From Apus apus (Eukaryota > Chordata > Aves > Apodiformes > Apodidae): a stretch of DNA of 64,000 nt. Positions within the stretch are counted from its first letter, which is position 1. Every line of letters begins with the position of its first letter. The DNA lies in contig NC_067289.1 in the NCBI RefSeq assembly GCF_020740795.1, forward strand, positions 23,114,608-23,178,607, read 5' to 3'. Under the pieces are notes generated by a model. The model was not told where the DNA came from. It searched no databases and saw only the letters and a list, made by a program, of their open reading frames with translations. Below are positions 12,166 to 23,903 of the stretch, in pieces. Both the position numbers and the translations under genes were made by a program.

Positions 12166-14560
12166 TAAGTCTTTCTCTTTTTTTCTTTCCACTTTCACCT
12201 ACAGAAGAATTGAGAAAGTCCACTTAAGGTAGGATTAAACCAGTGCAGAACCAATTTTGCAGTACACCTAATGGGTTTCAGTGAACTAAGGCAGAGTGTC
12301 TGAGAGCAGCCACTTCCAGATAAAAGGCTAACCAGTTCCCAAGGCAGAGGTAGCTGTGTGTTGCACTGTGACTGGCAGCCTGAACAATATGAATGCCTGT
12401 GAGCTTTCCACATAAATGTTGTTTGTTAAATTAATTTTCACTTTGAACAGTTACATGGTATTTTTCCAAAAAAGAATGACATGATTTTTACATCTCCAAG
12501 CATCTGTCAGTACATTCTAATAGAACAGATTTGCAGAGGTGCATACAGGATTTAAATTTAACTAGAGCTTAAATCTAAATAGAGTTCTAATTTAAATAGA
12601 TCTTAAATGAGATGCTTCAGAAATGTCCTCCAATAGCCCTTAAAATTTCTTGTTCTAGAAACCTGACCAAAAGTCACAAAGAAGAAAAAAAACACAAAAG
12701 AAGTATTTTCATAAATTTTAAGCAATAAGTACTAGCCTCAGATTTTTCAGAACAGTTAAAATTCCTTTTCAACCACACAGTGTGTTCTAAACTCTGCAGT
12801 ACTTAGTATCAGTGAGAAAAATTCATGCTTGTAACTAGGACATGTTTTATTCCTTTGCATGTCCCTGTCAGGAAAGCTCCATGTCCCGATGCTGCACCCA
12901 TGGGCAGAAGCTATCAACAGGAGCTGAGTATGTTGTATTTTAAAAGTCTGGTCTTTAGGTGCCTAATTAGGGAAATTAGAAGTTTATTAAAGGCAGAATT
13001 GTCTTTCATGGGCATCTAAACAAAAGTTTATGGCTCTAGGGCTTCATGCATACTCCTTTCCCTTAATGAGACTTACCTTATTAAAATATGCCAAGCACTG
13101 GGTAATTCTTTGGAAGACTGAAATTAATTTATAAAAATTAGATTCACATAGAAGCTCAACTGGTTTGTTTTTGAAACTGTTGATTCAGAGCTGGAAACCC
13201 TTTTATGTTAATCCAGATGAATTTTCATTTTGCCTCAAGACTTTGTTCCTCTCCTCACCAAATGTGTTTTCATTGTATAATTTCACATTGGGTTTGAAAT
13301 TTTAATAATTTCTATCAGATGGAAAATCTGAGGTTTCTAATTTTCCATTTGAAAATACACTTCCAGTTTTTACAGCTGCATCATAGCTTTCTCAGTTTAA
13401 CCTAGGGCAATATATTGCTGGTGTTTAAACCAGGGCTGCAGACAGCCACCTGAAGTGACCAACCCACGTACTAATGCACTGTCACCTTCCAACTTTCTCA
13501 GTCTCAGCAGTACAACCTATGCTCTTTTTACTCACATATTTCCTTGATATTATAAGCCTTCTAGTTAATGGTTGCATATGCAGTTCTGTATTTAGATCTA
13601 TTATGGTAAATACAGTTTGATACCTGCTCAGACTTTATGAGCAAAATCCAAATGCAATTGAGATAAGGAGCAGTCATTAACATACTACCCTGTTTTGTAA
13701 ACAAGTAATTCATAGGTTCCAAAGAATTTGTTCAGGAACTCAGACAAGGGTAGTTTGGATAAGAAGAAATACCATTCCTTTTGCAACAATAAATGAAGCA
13801 AGTTTTCTCTCTGAAATAAGGTGAAACTTGAGTCAATTAATTCAGCCTCCTAAGTAGCACCTTTAAAATAATGCATTTTTTCCATGCTTTAATTCTGCCA
13901 TCTTCTGTTTACCTGGACACCTTCATTATGCAAGCAGGTTTCCTTAGGACTGTATAAGTAGTCTGAGAATGTTCAGACAAATCAGTCTTCATTGTGCTTT
14001 TACATATGCTTCTAGCAAGACAGGAATTAGGCTCAGATCTTCTTCACACTGTCACGTTTGTGCCAGCCACATCATAATGCAGAAATGTGTGGTCTGCCAT
14101 TTTAGCAGCCTGATCCTTTTCTGCTGCTATTTCTTGAACTAGTTTTCTTAAATTCCTTTTCCAAAGAAAATAAATCATAAGAAATTGAGCTTATTATGAT
14201 TTCTGGAAGTCAACAGGTCCTATTTTGATGTTAAAAGGGAGATAAAAATAGAATACAAAAGAATACAGAAATCCAAATATTAGTGCAATTTAACAGTGCT
14301 TCAGAAGATCACACTTCAGTGCTGAAAAGGACTTTTGACTCTCAACACAGGACAATGCCTTTGAAATCCAGGAGCTAAATGAAGCATAGTCTGGGGACAC
14401 CTACCATTCTCATCACAGCTGCTACCATATCATGGAGAATATTCTTAACACAATGGAAAAAGAAGTTAACTGCCCATCTGTGCAAAGTAGACTGTCTGCT
14501 CATGGTTGATTAGTGAGAGAAAAACAGATTTGTGCTAATTTTAGTGTACAGTTCTGGAAT

Positions 14561-14600
14561 GTGGGAGACCCAGATTCAAGTCCCTCCTCTGTCTGATTAA
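14561..14600 (+). repeat. Possible tRNA-derived SINE relic
   Basis: The block GTGGGAGACCCAGATTCAAG followed by TCCCTCCTCTGTCTGATT resembles the T-arm and B-box region (GGTTCAAATCC-like) of tRNA-derived SINEs, with a GGGAGAC/GTCCC pairing around it. No A box or clear full-length element could be traced on either side. It may be a relic of an ancient amniote SINE, or a chance likeness. It is not a functional tRNA gene, because no acceptor or D arm is visible. Confidence 0.3.
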
Positions 14601-14618
14601 GGGAAAAGCTTTTACTGG

Positions 14619-14656
14619 TATTTCAGTATATTTCAGTATTTCAGCCCTATTTCAGT
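14619..14656. repeat. Short tandem repeat, TATTTCAG unit
   Basis: TATTTCAG occurs four times with small spacers (TATTTCAG, TATATTTCAG, TATTTCAG, CCC, TATTTCAG). This is a short imperfect tandem array immediately downstream of the possible SINE relic. Confidence 0.75.
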
Positions 14657-15236
14657 GCTACTCCACAGGTGCACAGCTTTCAGTTACCCACCTTTAAGTT
14701 TGCCCTCAATCAAGCCAAGTCGTTTGGACCACTGAACTCATGCCATGAAACTACATGAGTCTTTGCAACTTTTATTAGTTGCATCCACACTTTAGCAGCA
14801 ATATGCCAAGGCTTGCTAGGAGTCTGTCATGCCTTTGAACTCCCCTAACAAATCCTTTACTACAAATTAATTTTTATTCCTTTTAGTACATGTTCTACTC
14901 CAAAAAGAACCTTAGAGGCTCTGGTCTTTCAGCGTTTGGACTGCACTCATTAAATTACCTGTAGCTTTGATGCTGGAAAACAGAAGTCTGTATTTCATGA
15001 GTTCAGGAACCTTCAGCACTTTTAATTGGCTTTTCCTCTATTTTCCTTTCAAAAATATTAAGAGACTGGGGGGGACAGAGGGAAAGCCTGTTAGTTTTCA
15101 TACTTATATAAAGTAAAGAGCACATGAAATTGTTGCCTGATTTTACTCACCCGAAGCTACCCATTTCAACATCCATTCCTATTCTGAACAATTGTATTTC
15201 CATTAAAATATTTTTATGTGTTCCTTTACTTTTTAG

Positions 15237-15315
15237 CGATGAATTAGAGAAAAGCCTGAAGCCTAGTAACTCTGAGATGGAATTGCCATTTTGTTTTCAG
15301 TATTTACAGGGGTTG
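15237..15315 (+). other. Candidate coding exon, product unknown
   Basis: An acceptor-like tract (TTCCTTTACTTTTTAG) precedes a 79-bp segment, and GTAAGA follows as donor (TTG|GTAAGA). After one leading base, 26 codons are open: DELEKSLKPSNSEMELPFCF, then QYLQGL. It would need two bases from an upstream exon, which the candidate at 11619-11716 (ending at a codon boundary) does not supply. The two therefore cannot be joined directly. The composition is protein-like but the family is unknown. The call rests on splice signals and an open frame only. Confidence 0.18.
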
Positions 15316-17768
15316 GTAAGAGGAGCCATGCCCCACATACTGCAGAAGCACAAAGTACTAAAAGGTCATTTTTTGACCAGAGGTGGGAGAGAAATCACAT
15401 GAAATCTTGGAGCCATGTCTGTCAATCAGTATAATTTACTGATCCTACAGTGCAGAATTGGACTGGATTGAGCCACAGACAAGGGAAAGACTTGCCTTTC
15501 CTGCTCTTCAACCAAAAGCTCTTTTTCCCTGTTTCCCTTTTGCATCAGCCTCTGCCATTGCTGCTTCTAACAAACATGATGCTTTTGACATTTCTCTCTG
15601 TTAGGGACAAGACTGTGGGACTGTGCTTCCTCGAATACAAATTCCATCTAATACCACTGCCAAGTCCCTGCTCTCCACTTTCTGAAGCCTCAGTGTCTCG
15701 TTCCAGTTTCAAAACTGTTCCTCTCAGCCCACATGGTGTATAACTTGCTTTGGGAGATGGGAGAAAGAGAAAAGATTTAAAAAACAGAAGAGCATGATTT
15801 GCTTGAAGTCCATCTAAAACAGTTGATTCCAATTGTTAAAGTTTTCAGTTAAAGCTCTATTGAAGTCTCTTTTAGTATTATAAAAATCAAGAGAGCAGCT
15901 AATGAAAAAGAAATAGGATAAATTAGAATGAAAATGAATTGAATTGAGTTTTTTTGGTCGAAAAAACTTTCCAGGCTAAAAGCACAGTGTCTCTAGGGCA
16001 AATCAGGTTAAAACAAGTCTTTTGTAGTTGACTGTTAATCATTTGGAACTTGCTCTTTGAGTGGTCAAGAGTAATTTTCTCTGGCTTATGTGATTAAAGA
16101 GATCAAAGAGTTCATTATTGCTTTAAGTAAGTGCTAGCAAGGTCTATTATCTAGCATGCAAAGAGAACAGGTCTCCAGTTATCTCCCACCATTTCAGGAC
16201 TTACCCCAAAAGTGGCCTATGCACTTTAATTAGTTATGTATCAAAATCATTTTACTCTAGGAGGCAAAAAAACCCTAAGGAGTGTACTTTGCTCTCAGCC
16301 ATGCCAGCAATGGGCTGGTGAAATCAGTGGCATTATTCAGCTCTAGCAAGGGACAGAATTAAGGCTATGAGGACATGGAACTTCTTGGCATTTGGGATTG
16401 TTTTGTTTTGCTTTTATTACTCCCTGAACATATAAGACTGGCATTTTGCATCTTCATTTTTCTAACCCACCCATTCGTGTTTCCCGATTTTAATTCCTCT
16501 CATAGTTTTCCCTGGCAGCCATGAAAGGAAATTACTGCTGTCCTTGTTAGATGCTGAGGATGAAATGGCCCCTCTTAGGTGGTTGCAACTCCAGAGGGGA
16601 CTCTTGTAGCCCATGAGCTGTGTGAGCAGCCACCTCAGCTTTGGGAGTCACTCCAGGGATGCACTCTTTCCTTCCTCCAGCCTCCAGTTCCAATCTAGAG
16701 AAATCTCCACTGCAGATTTGGTTCTAACTGCAAAGCTGTTGAACTTACTGCCCTTTCAGCTGGGCAAAACTTCTCAGCATTATTTTCTTCATATTAATTT
16801 CTCTTGGATCACAAAGGGTTATTTCAAGCTGTTGAAGGAGAAAGAAATGGAAATCATTTAACATCTTGTAATTTCCCATTTATTTATTTATAATCTTAGA
16901 GATAACATTGCAATAAAAGCGAAAAGAGATTTATCTCAGTCAGGTTCCCACGTTGTATACAATATGTTAGGAGACATTTCTGTGTCTGACTTGCATTTAG
17001 GGAATGCAAATTCATTATTTAATGCCTTTTATCCTGGTTCTTCTTTGCTAAAGTGTTTATATGACATTTCTTTGCTCTTCTGTCTGAGTCCTTCTGATAA
17101 TGCTTCTGTGAATCTGTGAGCCATTATTTTGAAAATATGGAGGAAGAAATGGTGAGTTGATCAGATGGTGTTGAAGGAATAAGCCTGGCTATTCCCAGTT
17201 CTGTGTAATTTATCTCTCTGGCTGCCACAAACTGATCTTTGCATTGCTAAAAAAGCCAGAAAAAAATAATTAGCAGAGAAAGGCAGCCATCTCCAAAACC
17301 TGACACTAAGATCAAATCTGGCTTTTTATAGAAATATATGGTAGATATTAAATTAATTTTATTCTAATCTGTTATAAAAATGAAAGAAATGTAGTTAAAT
17401 GTGAATGGAGAGAAGAAAATTTCTTAAATGCAGCTGGAGAGTCATACTTTAAAAGCATTTGAATGGTTTGGAAGCCTAAGGACCAGATCTTAAAATTATT
17501 TATGAACTCATTTCCTATTAAAACTCTGGAAGTTAATGATGCAATAATGTACTTCTCAGTTCTGGTGAGAAAAAAAGATTCCATATAGGAGCCAGGGCAT
17601 GAAATTCTGTCTTTTAATGTCACACTTTGTGGTCAGTGCTCCCCATAGTGTTTTTATCTGAACATATGATACTTATTTAAAGACTTAAGAAAAGAATTAG
17701 CTTACTATTTTGTTTAACCAAGACTTTTGAGTAGCCCAGTAGCTCCATAAAAGTATTTTTATAACTCT

Positions 17769-17799
17769 TTATTATTGTTATTATTATTATTATTATTAC
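17769..17799. repeat. (ATT)n microsatellite
   Basis: About ten near-perfect ATT units (one GTT interruption near the left end). Confidence 0.9.
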
Positions 17800-18634
17800 T
17801 GTCAAACAAAAGATTATAATGGAACATGTGTGGTCTGCAGTAAGACAAAGTGGAAAGCCAGTCCATCAAATCTTTAACAAGAAAACAAATCCAACAAAGG
17901 TTGCTGTAATTTCATATGGTCTTGACCCAGAAAAATTCACATTTTCTTCTATCCTAAACACTTAATCTTCTTGTTCCTATAATATTTTCTTTGTCAAAAT
18001 AAATATCAAAACACATAATTAAAGGCAGGGAAGATACCTTTTCTCTTTTAAAGTATGAATTTTTCATAATTTTTTATTCTTTCCAGTAGAAAGTTAATAA
18101 TTTCAGAAATAGCCATAATACATTAGGAACAAAATAGTGGGTTTTTGCATTTTTTTATGTCATCTCCATTTTTCACCCAGTGTGCATAAAGTGTTTAAGC
18201 CAATGCCATCAGTTATTGCATCTGTATTTACTGACACTAGGTAAGGATAATGAAAAGATTGATTTTACTCAGCCTTCTAGTTTGGGAGATGATCCTTGCA
18301 GAAATGCTAGGAATTTATTGCCATTTTTGACATCTGAAGTAATATTATTAAAATAAAACTTTTTTCTTCAAATTTTTTAATCTTCTGTTTCACTTGTGAG
18401 TTTAATTTACTGTTTTATAGTGTTGCATTTAAGGACTGATTTCTTTCTCTCTACCTTTCATAGTAGATTATATTTAGAGCATTAGCTTAGTTCTCAATTA
18501 AAGTTTTGTTTCACTTTGATTCCTCAAGAATTTGTGGAACTGACTTTCTCCTTTTTGCTTCTTAGTGACCAGCTACACCATTCCCTCATCTGCCTTGTCC
18601 AAGATGTCCCTCCTGGCTGCTGCAGGCTTTAATG

Positions 18635-18669
18635 ATTGCCCTGGAACAGAAAGTGCCCTCCAGGGCAAT
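18635..18669 (+). repeat. Perfect 10-bp inverted repeat (hairpin)
   Basis: ATTGCCCTGG at 18635-18644 and its exact reverse complement CCAGGGCAAT at 18660-18669 flank a 15-base loop. This could form a GC-rich hairpin within AT-rich surroundings. It is too short for a typical microRNA precursor. No partner element was seen. Confidence 0.6.
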
Positions 18670-19974
18670 TTGCCAATATAATTGAAATGCCTTTCCTCAA
18701 CTAAACTAAGTACTTGTATCTATAGAGTTATCATTTCACTTTAAAAAATGAATCAAATTGTCTGTTCTGACCTACTGGTGCTTCAGTGCTGATAGGCACG
18801 ATCTCAATAACACGTGGCTTTGATTAGACCTGGGCAAATTGTTGATAAAGCTGTTAGCCACTCTGGGGCTTGTGTGTTCAGGCAGAAGTTGGAGGGTTTT
18901 GTTACAGGAGGAAGTCAAAGATCCAGACAAATGGACCTTCCTGTGACTCAGAATATGAAGTCCCATGGCACTTTCTGTACTAAAGAGAACATTTTCTTAC
19001 AAGAGCATTGTGTCCATTTTATAAATAAGATTCAGTGTCCTGGGTTATGAGGATATTCATGTCAGTGTCCTCTCAATTATGGCAATACAAAGTAGCCCAA
19101 ATGAAAAACAAAAACTCTGAGAGCATCACTTATTGTGGATTTCATGCTGCAAAACAATAGAAATATGATTAATTGCATTTCAAAGGCTCAGTAAAGTGGG
19201 TCTAGAAAAATTATGGTACATGACTGTGGTTAATCTCTTTAAAAAATTAGCCTTTTATACTCACTGTCTACAGCAACACTAAAGCTGTAGAGTCCAAGGT
19301 TTATTTTCCTTTCTGTGTCAGACTGTGCTGCCTACCCAAATATCTTTCTTCTGCTTCTAAGAAATTGACATTCCCAGCTGTACCACAAACATTTTTTCTT
19401 TCCTTTTAAACCAAAAGATAAATCTCTTAAGGAGTTATTATCCATATGTATTGATTAAGCTAATACAAGTTTTCTTCCAAGAAAGAAGAAATCTTTGCTC
19501 TTTTTACGTATCCAGCAGTTCTGAAAAATGAAACAATCCCTTGTCTATTTAAATGAATAAGGAACCAATGAGCACATACATCTTATGGCATATACATTTA
19601 AATAACTATTTTATACATACAGTTAACTTTTTCAGAGTGCATTTAATCCAACTTGTACACAGTCCAGTTACTTCACAAGAATCACTTTTTATTCCATTAA
19701 GCCTAATGTTTTGTAGCAACACTTTTGAAATATGAGAGAACTTTGATGGTTTCTCAGATTTAATGGAAATGTTGCCATTTGATCCCTCCCTCAAATCTCC
19801 AGGGTAGCCTCAGCATTTTTTTATAGACATTTCTGAAAATGCTATTCTGAGCAAGAGCTGATTAAACAATGCCAGACTCTCCTTGCCTACATTGTGTGTA
19901 GAATCCATCTAGTCTTCTATTTCAACTAAACTTGCTTTTTTTCAAAACTTGCTTAAATTGGCCCAAGGCAGTAA

Positions 19975-20028
19975 TTCTTTTTTTCTTTTATTTTTCTTTT
20001 TTTTTTTTCCCCCACTCTTCTTTCCCCA
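19975..20028 (+). repeat. Polypyrimidine tract
   Basis: An almost pure T/C stretch ending in CTTTCCCCAG, so it could serve as a strong splice acceptor on the plus strand. The following sequence (starting TATCTATGC) is open for 23 codons in one frame but has no clear donor. I record it as low-complexity sequence with possible acceptor function. Confidence 0.6.
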
Positions 20029-21426
20029 GTATCTATGCTACAAAACCTCCCTTTGTATATAGTGTAAATTCAGCCCAAATTGAACTGCCAATCATTTCAT
20101 AATAGCTTATGCAGGAGATGTTAAATGTGAGAATGCCAAAGCTAAGGGGGACATTGTAATATATGAAAAAGAGACTGTCAGTTAGGAGTTCCAACTGGAA
20201 TCTGCTTTTCTCATGGAAGCATCAGTCAAGGTGCTGCAGCAGAGAGTCAGAGCAGAGTTTATCTATGGAATAGCTAGGAGAGCTTCTCAGCCAGTTTTCT
20301 AGTAGAGTGTTAGAAACTAGTGCAGCTTCTAGCTAAACAAAGATAACATTGTGTAAACATACCCTAAGACTATGTGTTTTATGTAAGCTTGATTGCATAT
20401 TTTAATTGCACTATAATCTTTAAACATATCTGGTTAGTATAATTTTATTTTTTAATTAAATCGAAATTCTTGGTATTAGGCAAGAATTCTGATGTCACAT
20501 TCACAGTTCATTAGATCAATAATTAAAATGTTTAACTAGACTAAAGAATTAGAGATATTTAATTTGGAAAAGCATTTTATTTCATTGTTCCTGTAGCAGG
20601 CTGAGCTAGGTTGCTACAAATAATTTGTACAAGAGCCAACTACAAAAGCTCCTTGCAACAGGAGGATTTCATTCCATTCCTAACATCTGCATGGATATAA
20701 GACCAATGCAAAATACATTTTAAAAATCCCTGTAGCCTGACTGTTACAGGTATGGCTCCACCTCATCCTCATGGATTTTTAAAGCAACACCATGATGCAG
20801 AAAGAAGAAAAGAGTGAAGTCCTAATGTTATATCAAAACTGGATAAACATAGGTAGGGTCTCATCTCTTCCTGACTGCTTGTACTACTTCAGGCAAAGAA
20901 AGATGTGGTTTTGCTTAGGATAAACCAAAACACATGTTCTGCCCTGGTACTTCTACTCTAGAAATTACAGCAATAAATGGGTGTTTGGGAAGGGTGGTGG
21001 GGAGTACGTATCCTGCATAAGAGAAATTTTATCTCTAGAGAAGATGTGTGTGATGAAAATTCATTGACACTTAATCTGTAGACTGGATTTTTTATCTCTT
21101 AGCAAAGACAGGATTGATAATGAACAGTGAGAACATGTTTTTCTTACGGTTCCTTTGGTTCCCTTTTGTGACCTCTGAAGGACTGCAGTCCTAACCACTA
21201 AGAATCATATTGTAGAAGTGCTTGAGTAACCAGGTAACTGCTGCAGGTAAGGAAGATATTTCTGTTTGGAGCATGTTCTCCACAGCTGGAAAGGATTGTG
21301 TCCTACTTATCACAGTTATATTTTACAGGAGTGTTGTGCTCTTCTCTGAACATTCTCTTCAGCCTCTCTCTCTTTGAAAAGGGGCTCCAGTTGTTAAATG
21401 AATCATGTTTCCTTTCTGAATTCCAG

Positions 21427-21468
21427 GCTGTCATCCTGGAGAGCTGCTCACTGACGTCTACAGGAAAG
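21427..21468 (+). other. Candidate small exon, product unknown
   Basis: An acceptor (TTTCCTTTCTGAATTCCAG) and a donor (AAAG|GTATAC) flank 42 bases that are open in two frames. The codon-aligned frame reads AVILESCSLTSTGK. There is no link to other exons and no recognised domain. Such short segments are weak evidence. Confidence 0.12.
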
Positions 21469-23171
21469 GTATACATGCACCTGATTAACAATATCTAGAA
21501 TAAATGTGGAAAACTTGCTAATCTTCTAGTGAATTTTCAAGCTGAACACTGATGTTTTTGTCATTCTAAAATGTGAAGGTACTTTTGGCTTCATGTGCAT
21601 ATGGCCTAGGGAGTTCAGTGCTGTTTGTTTGAAGCATTGGTATGCTTTCCTGTTATTCTTCATCCCCAAAATGCCATTTAAATGAGTGTACAATCAGTTG
21701 CTACAGAAAAGTAATAAGGAAGGGCTACAAACAACAGTAACATTTACAAAGGTAACATAAAGAATAGCTGTTTTTCACCTGGATGGCCAAAGAGAAGGAG
21801 ATAACCTGCTCTTTCAGAACCAAATGATGAAGGAGAGAAGGATGCTTTCTGCAGTGACAAATGATGGTAAAGTTGTTTTCCATCTCTGTGCCACTTACTG
21901 CAGTTGACAAGCAGGCAGGGGAAGAGCTGCCATGAAGACAGGAGAGGATGACCCAGGACTCACATGAGACAAAAACCTGCCATGTGACAACTACTGTTAT
22001 GTCAAAAAAAGTTCTGTTTAGATGAATTTGTATTTACAATACAATAATGCTGCAGGTGCAGGCTGGATGTTTGGTACATGATTCTAAACCTACTTCCTTA
22101 CTGAGCCATAACTGCTCCTTGCCAATAAGCTTCTGTTAATTACATGTATATTGTGTGTGTGTGATAGATGTGAACATCCATCTGTCTATATACCTGTACG
22201 AGTACATATGTGACCCCAAGTAGCTGATAAAAATAGAACCATATCTCTTTTCTTTTACCTAAGATATGATCTCTGCATATAGATGCTCACATTTACAACA
22301 TGTGAATATACTAAAATATACTATCCAACCATGAAAAAATATTTATCTCCTGGCAGGGAAAACGCATGGATTTCAACATGTGACATTTTCATTGGTGCCT
22401 GTAAAATATTGTCATTAATAACATCCCTGCTATTGAACTTTTATGCTTTCTGTACACACATTGAATATATGACTAATTAATGAGTTAATGAAAAGAGGTG
22501 ATTAGAGGCACAACAGCATTCCATTGCCACCTAAGGTTTGAACTTAAGTTTCCTCTTTTCAAATACAACTAATACTTTGACAGTTTTGTAAGCTCTGTAT
22601 CATTCTTTTCTTTTAATAGAATTTGTAAATCCTCATAATTATAAAGTCATCGTTATCTTTACACCTTTTAGAGAGTAAAAGGAATGAAGATCTATCCCAT
22701 TCAAACAAAGTTCCAGTGTAACATTTCATTTGACTCTTTTGGGGAAAAAAACTCCAGTGCATCTTTTTTCCTTAAACATGCTAAACAGATACTTAGCACA
22801 AATGTATTTTAAATATTTTTATTTCTTACTTTCAGCTCTAAGTTATCAATTCCTTGTAGACTTGAAATTAAACTTCCTATATACAATTTTTTTTTTCAAG
22901 ACAGGTGATGATGGGGAGAAAATGAAATTATGACACAGAAGCAAAACAAGTAAGTGCCATAACAAACGTGTCAACTGCATCAGCAGCCTGCCTGATTCAG
23001 ATAGAATGCCTTTGCACACTTCATTTATGTACTGGGAAATCAGAGTATTCTTTATATGATTTAGAGGTCATATTTCTTCCTTCTGAAGTCCCTCTGCCTC
23101 AAAACTGAGGCAATTAATTGCTAGACAACTGTTTTTTACTCATTACAGATTCCTTTTCTCACCTTTTTTTT

Positions 23172-23223
23172 TAGTTTGCATTTATGACATTTGCTTCTAG
23201 TTTGTATTTATGACATATGTTTG
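23172..23223. repeat. 26-bp tandem duplication
   Basis: Two adjacent copies of a 26-bp unit, TAGTTTGCATTTATGACATT and on, the second with a few substitutions (TAGTTTGTATTTATGACATA and on). A local slippage or duplication product. Confidence 0.8.
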
Positions 23224-23832
23224 AATTTGTAACTGTTTTAGGTATCTCTGTTTCTAGAAACTTAATTTTTAAATTTTATTTTTCTTTTCAACTTGGAGTG
23301 AAAGCAAGAAGTTCAGTTTTTTATGAAAAAAAGTGACTGGTCTTGTAGTCCTGAGCAGTCCTGAGAAAGCACCATTTCTAAATCCTATGTCATTAAATAT
23401 CTGTGTCATCTGTTGTCTTTTCCATTTTTCAGTGCTCTTGTCAGAACATTGAATCTTTTTCTCAATGTTTTGGTATCCACTGTTTTTTCTAGTCCTTAAC
23501 AGTCAGCTCACAGCTTTGAGCAAATTATTTTCTTTGAAAGACAAGTGCCAGCTTACAGGTCTGTCCTAAGACACAGAAAATATAATTGGCTTTATAAAGA
23601 GAAAATTAAGTTTTGTTTTTTAAGTGGGAAGCAGTGGAATGACTTCCAGTATAGAAGCATTTTTTTATTTCTATGAGACAGGTCCTATTTTTGTTCCACT
23701 GAAATTAATGTAATATCAGTACCATGGACTTTGATTAGAGAAGGATTAACTCTCTAAATATTGATTGACATTTATAATGGAAATAATATTTGGAACAGAA
23801 CTTGGAATACAAATACTAGTGTAAGGAAAAAT

Positions 23833-23876
23833 ATCATAGAATCATAGAATGGTTTGAGTTGAAAGGAATCTTAAAG
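23833..23876 (-). mobile_element. Very short CR1 3' end stub
   Basis: TCATAGAATCATAGAATGGT, followed by TTGAGTTGAAAGGAATCTTAAAG, is the reverse complement of the extreme CR1 3' terminus with two ATTCTATG octamers. Only about 44 bases are recognisable, so this insertion is truncated almost to the terminal repeats. Its 5' side runs straight into a purine microsatellite (see next entry). Confidence 0.85.
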
Positions 23877-23903
23877 GAAGGGAAAGGAAGGGAAAGGAAA
23901 GGA
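23871..23903. repeat. (GGAAA/GGAAG)n microsatellite
   Basis: A purine repeat of GGAAG and GGAAA units directly abuts the truncated 5' side of the CR1 stub. It may have expanded from the GGAAG-like sequence in the CR1 itself (GAAAGGAATC, AAAGGAAG). Confidence 0.85.

Larger units (their letters stand above)
12166..23832. other. AT-rich non-coding stretch
   Basis: Apart from the separately listed candidate exons and short repeats, nothing classifiable was seen. The strand has several strong polypyrimidine tracts ending in AG, including ones near 12204 and 20029, without convincing downstream exon structure. The 12205-12228 segment sits between a very strong acceptor and GTAGGA, but it is only 24 bases long. 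A 20-30 base A/T repeat patch (TTTAAAT/TCTAAATAGAG) lies near 12550-12605. Confidence 0.55.

Noticed and set aside
12205..12228. 24-base segment between a very strong acceptor and GTAGGA
   Set aside because: Too short to assess, and the polypyrimidine tract follows a CR1 remnant. Most likely coincidence.
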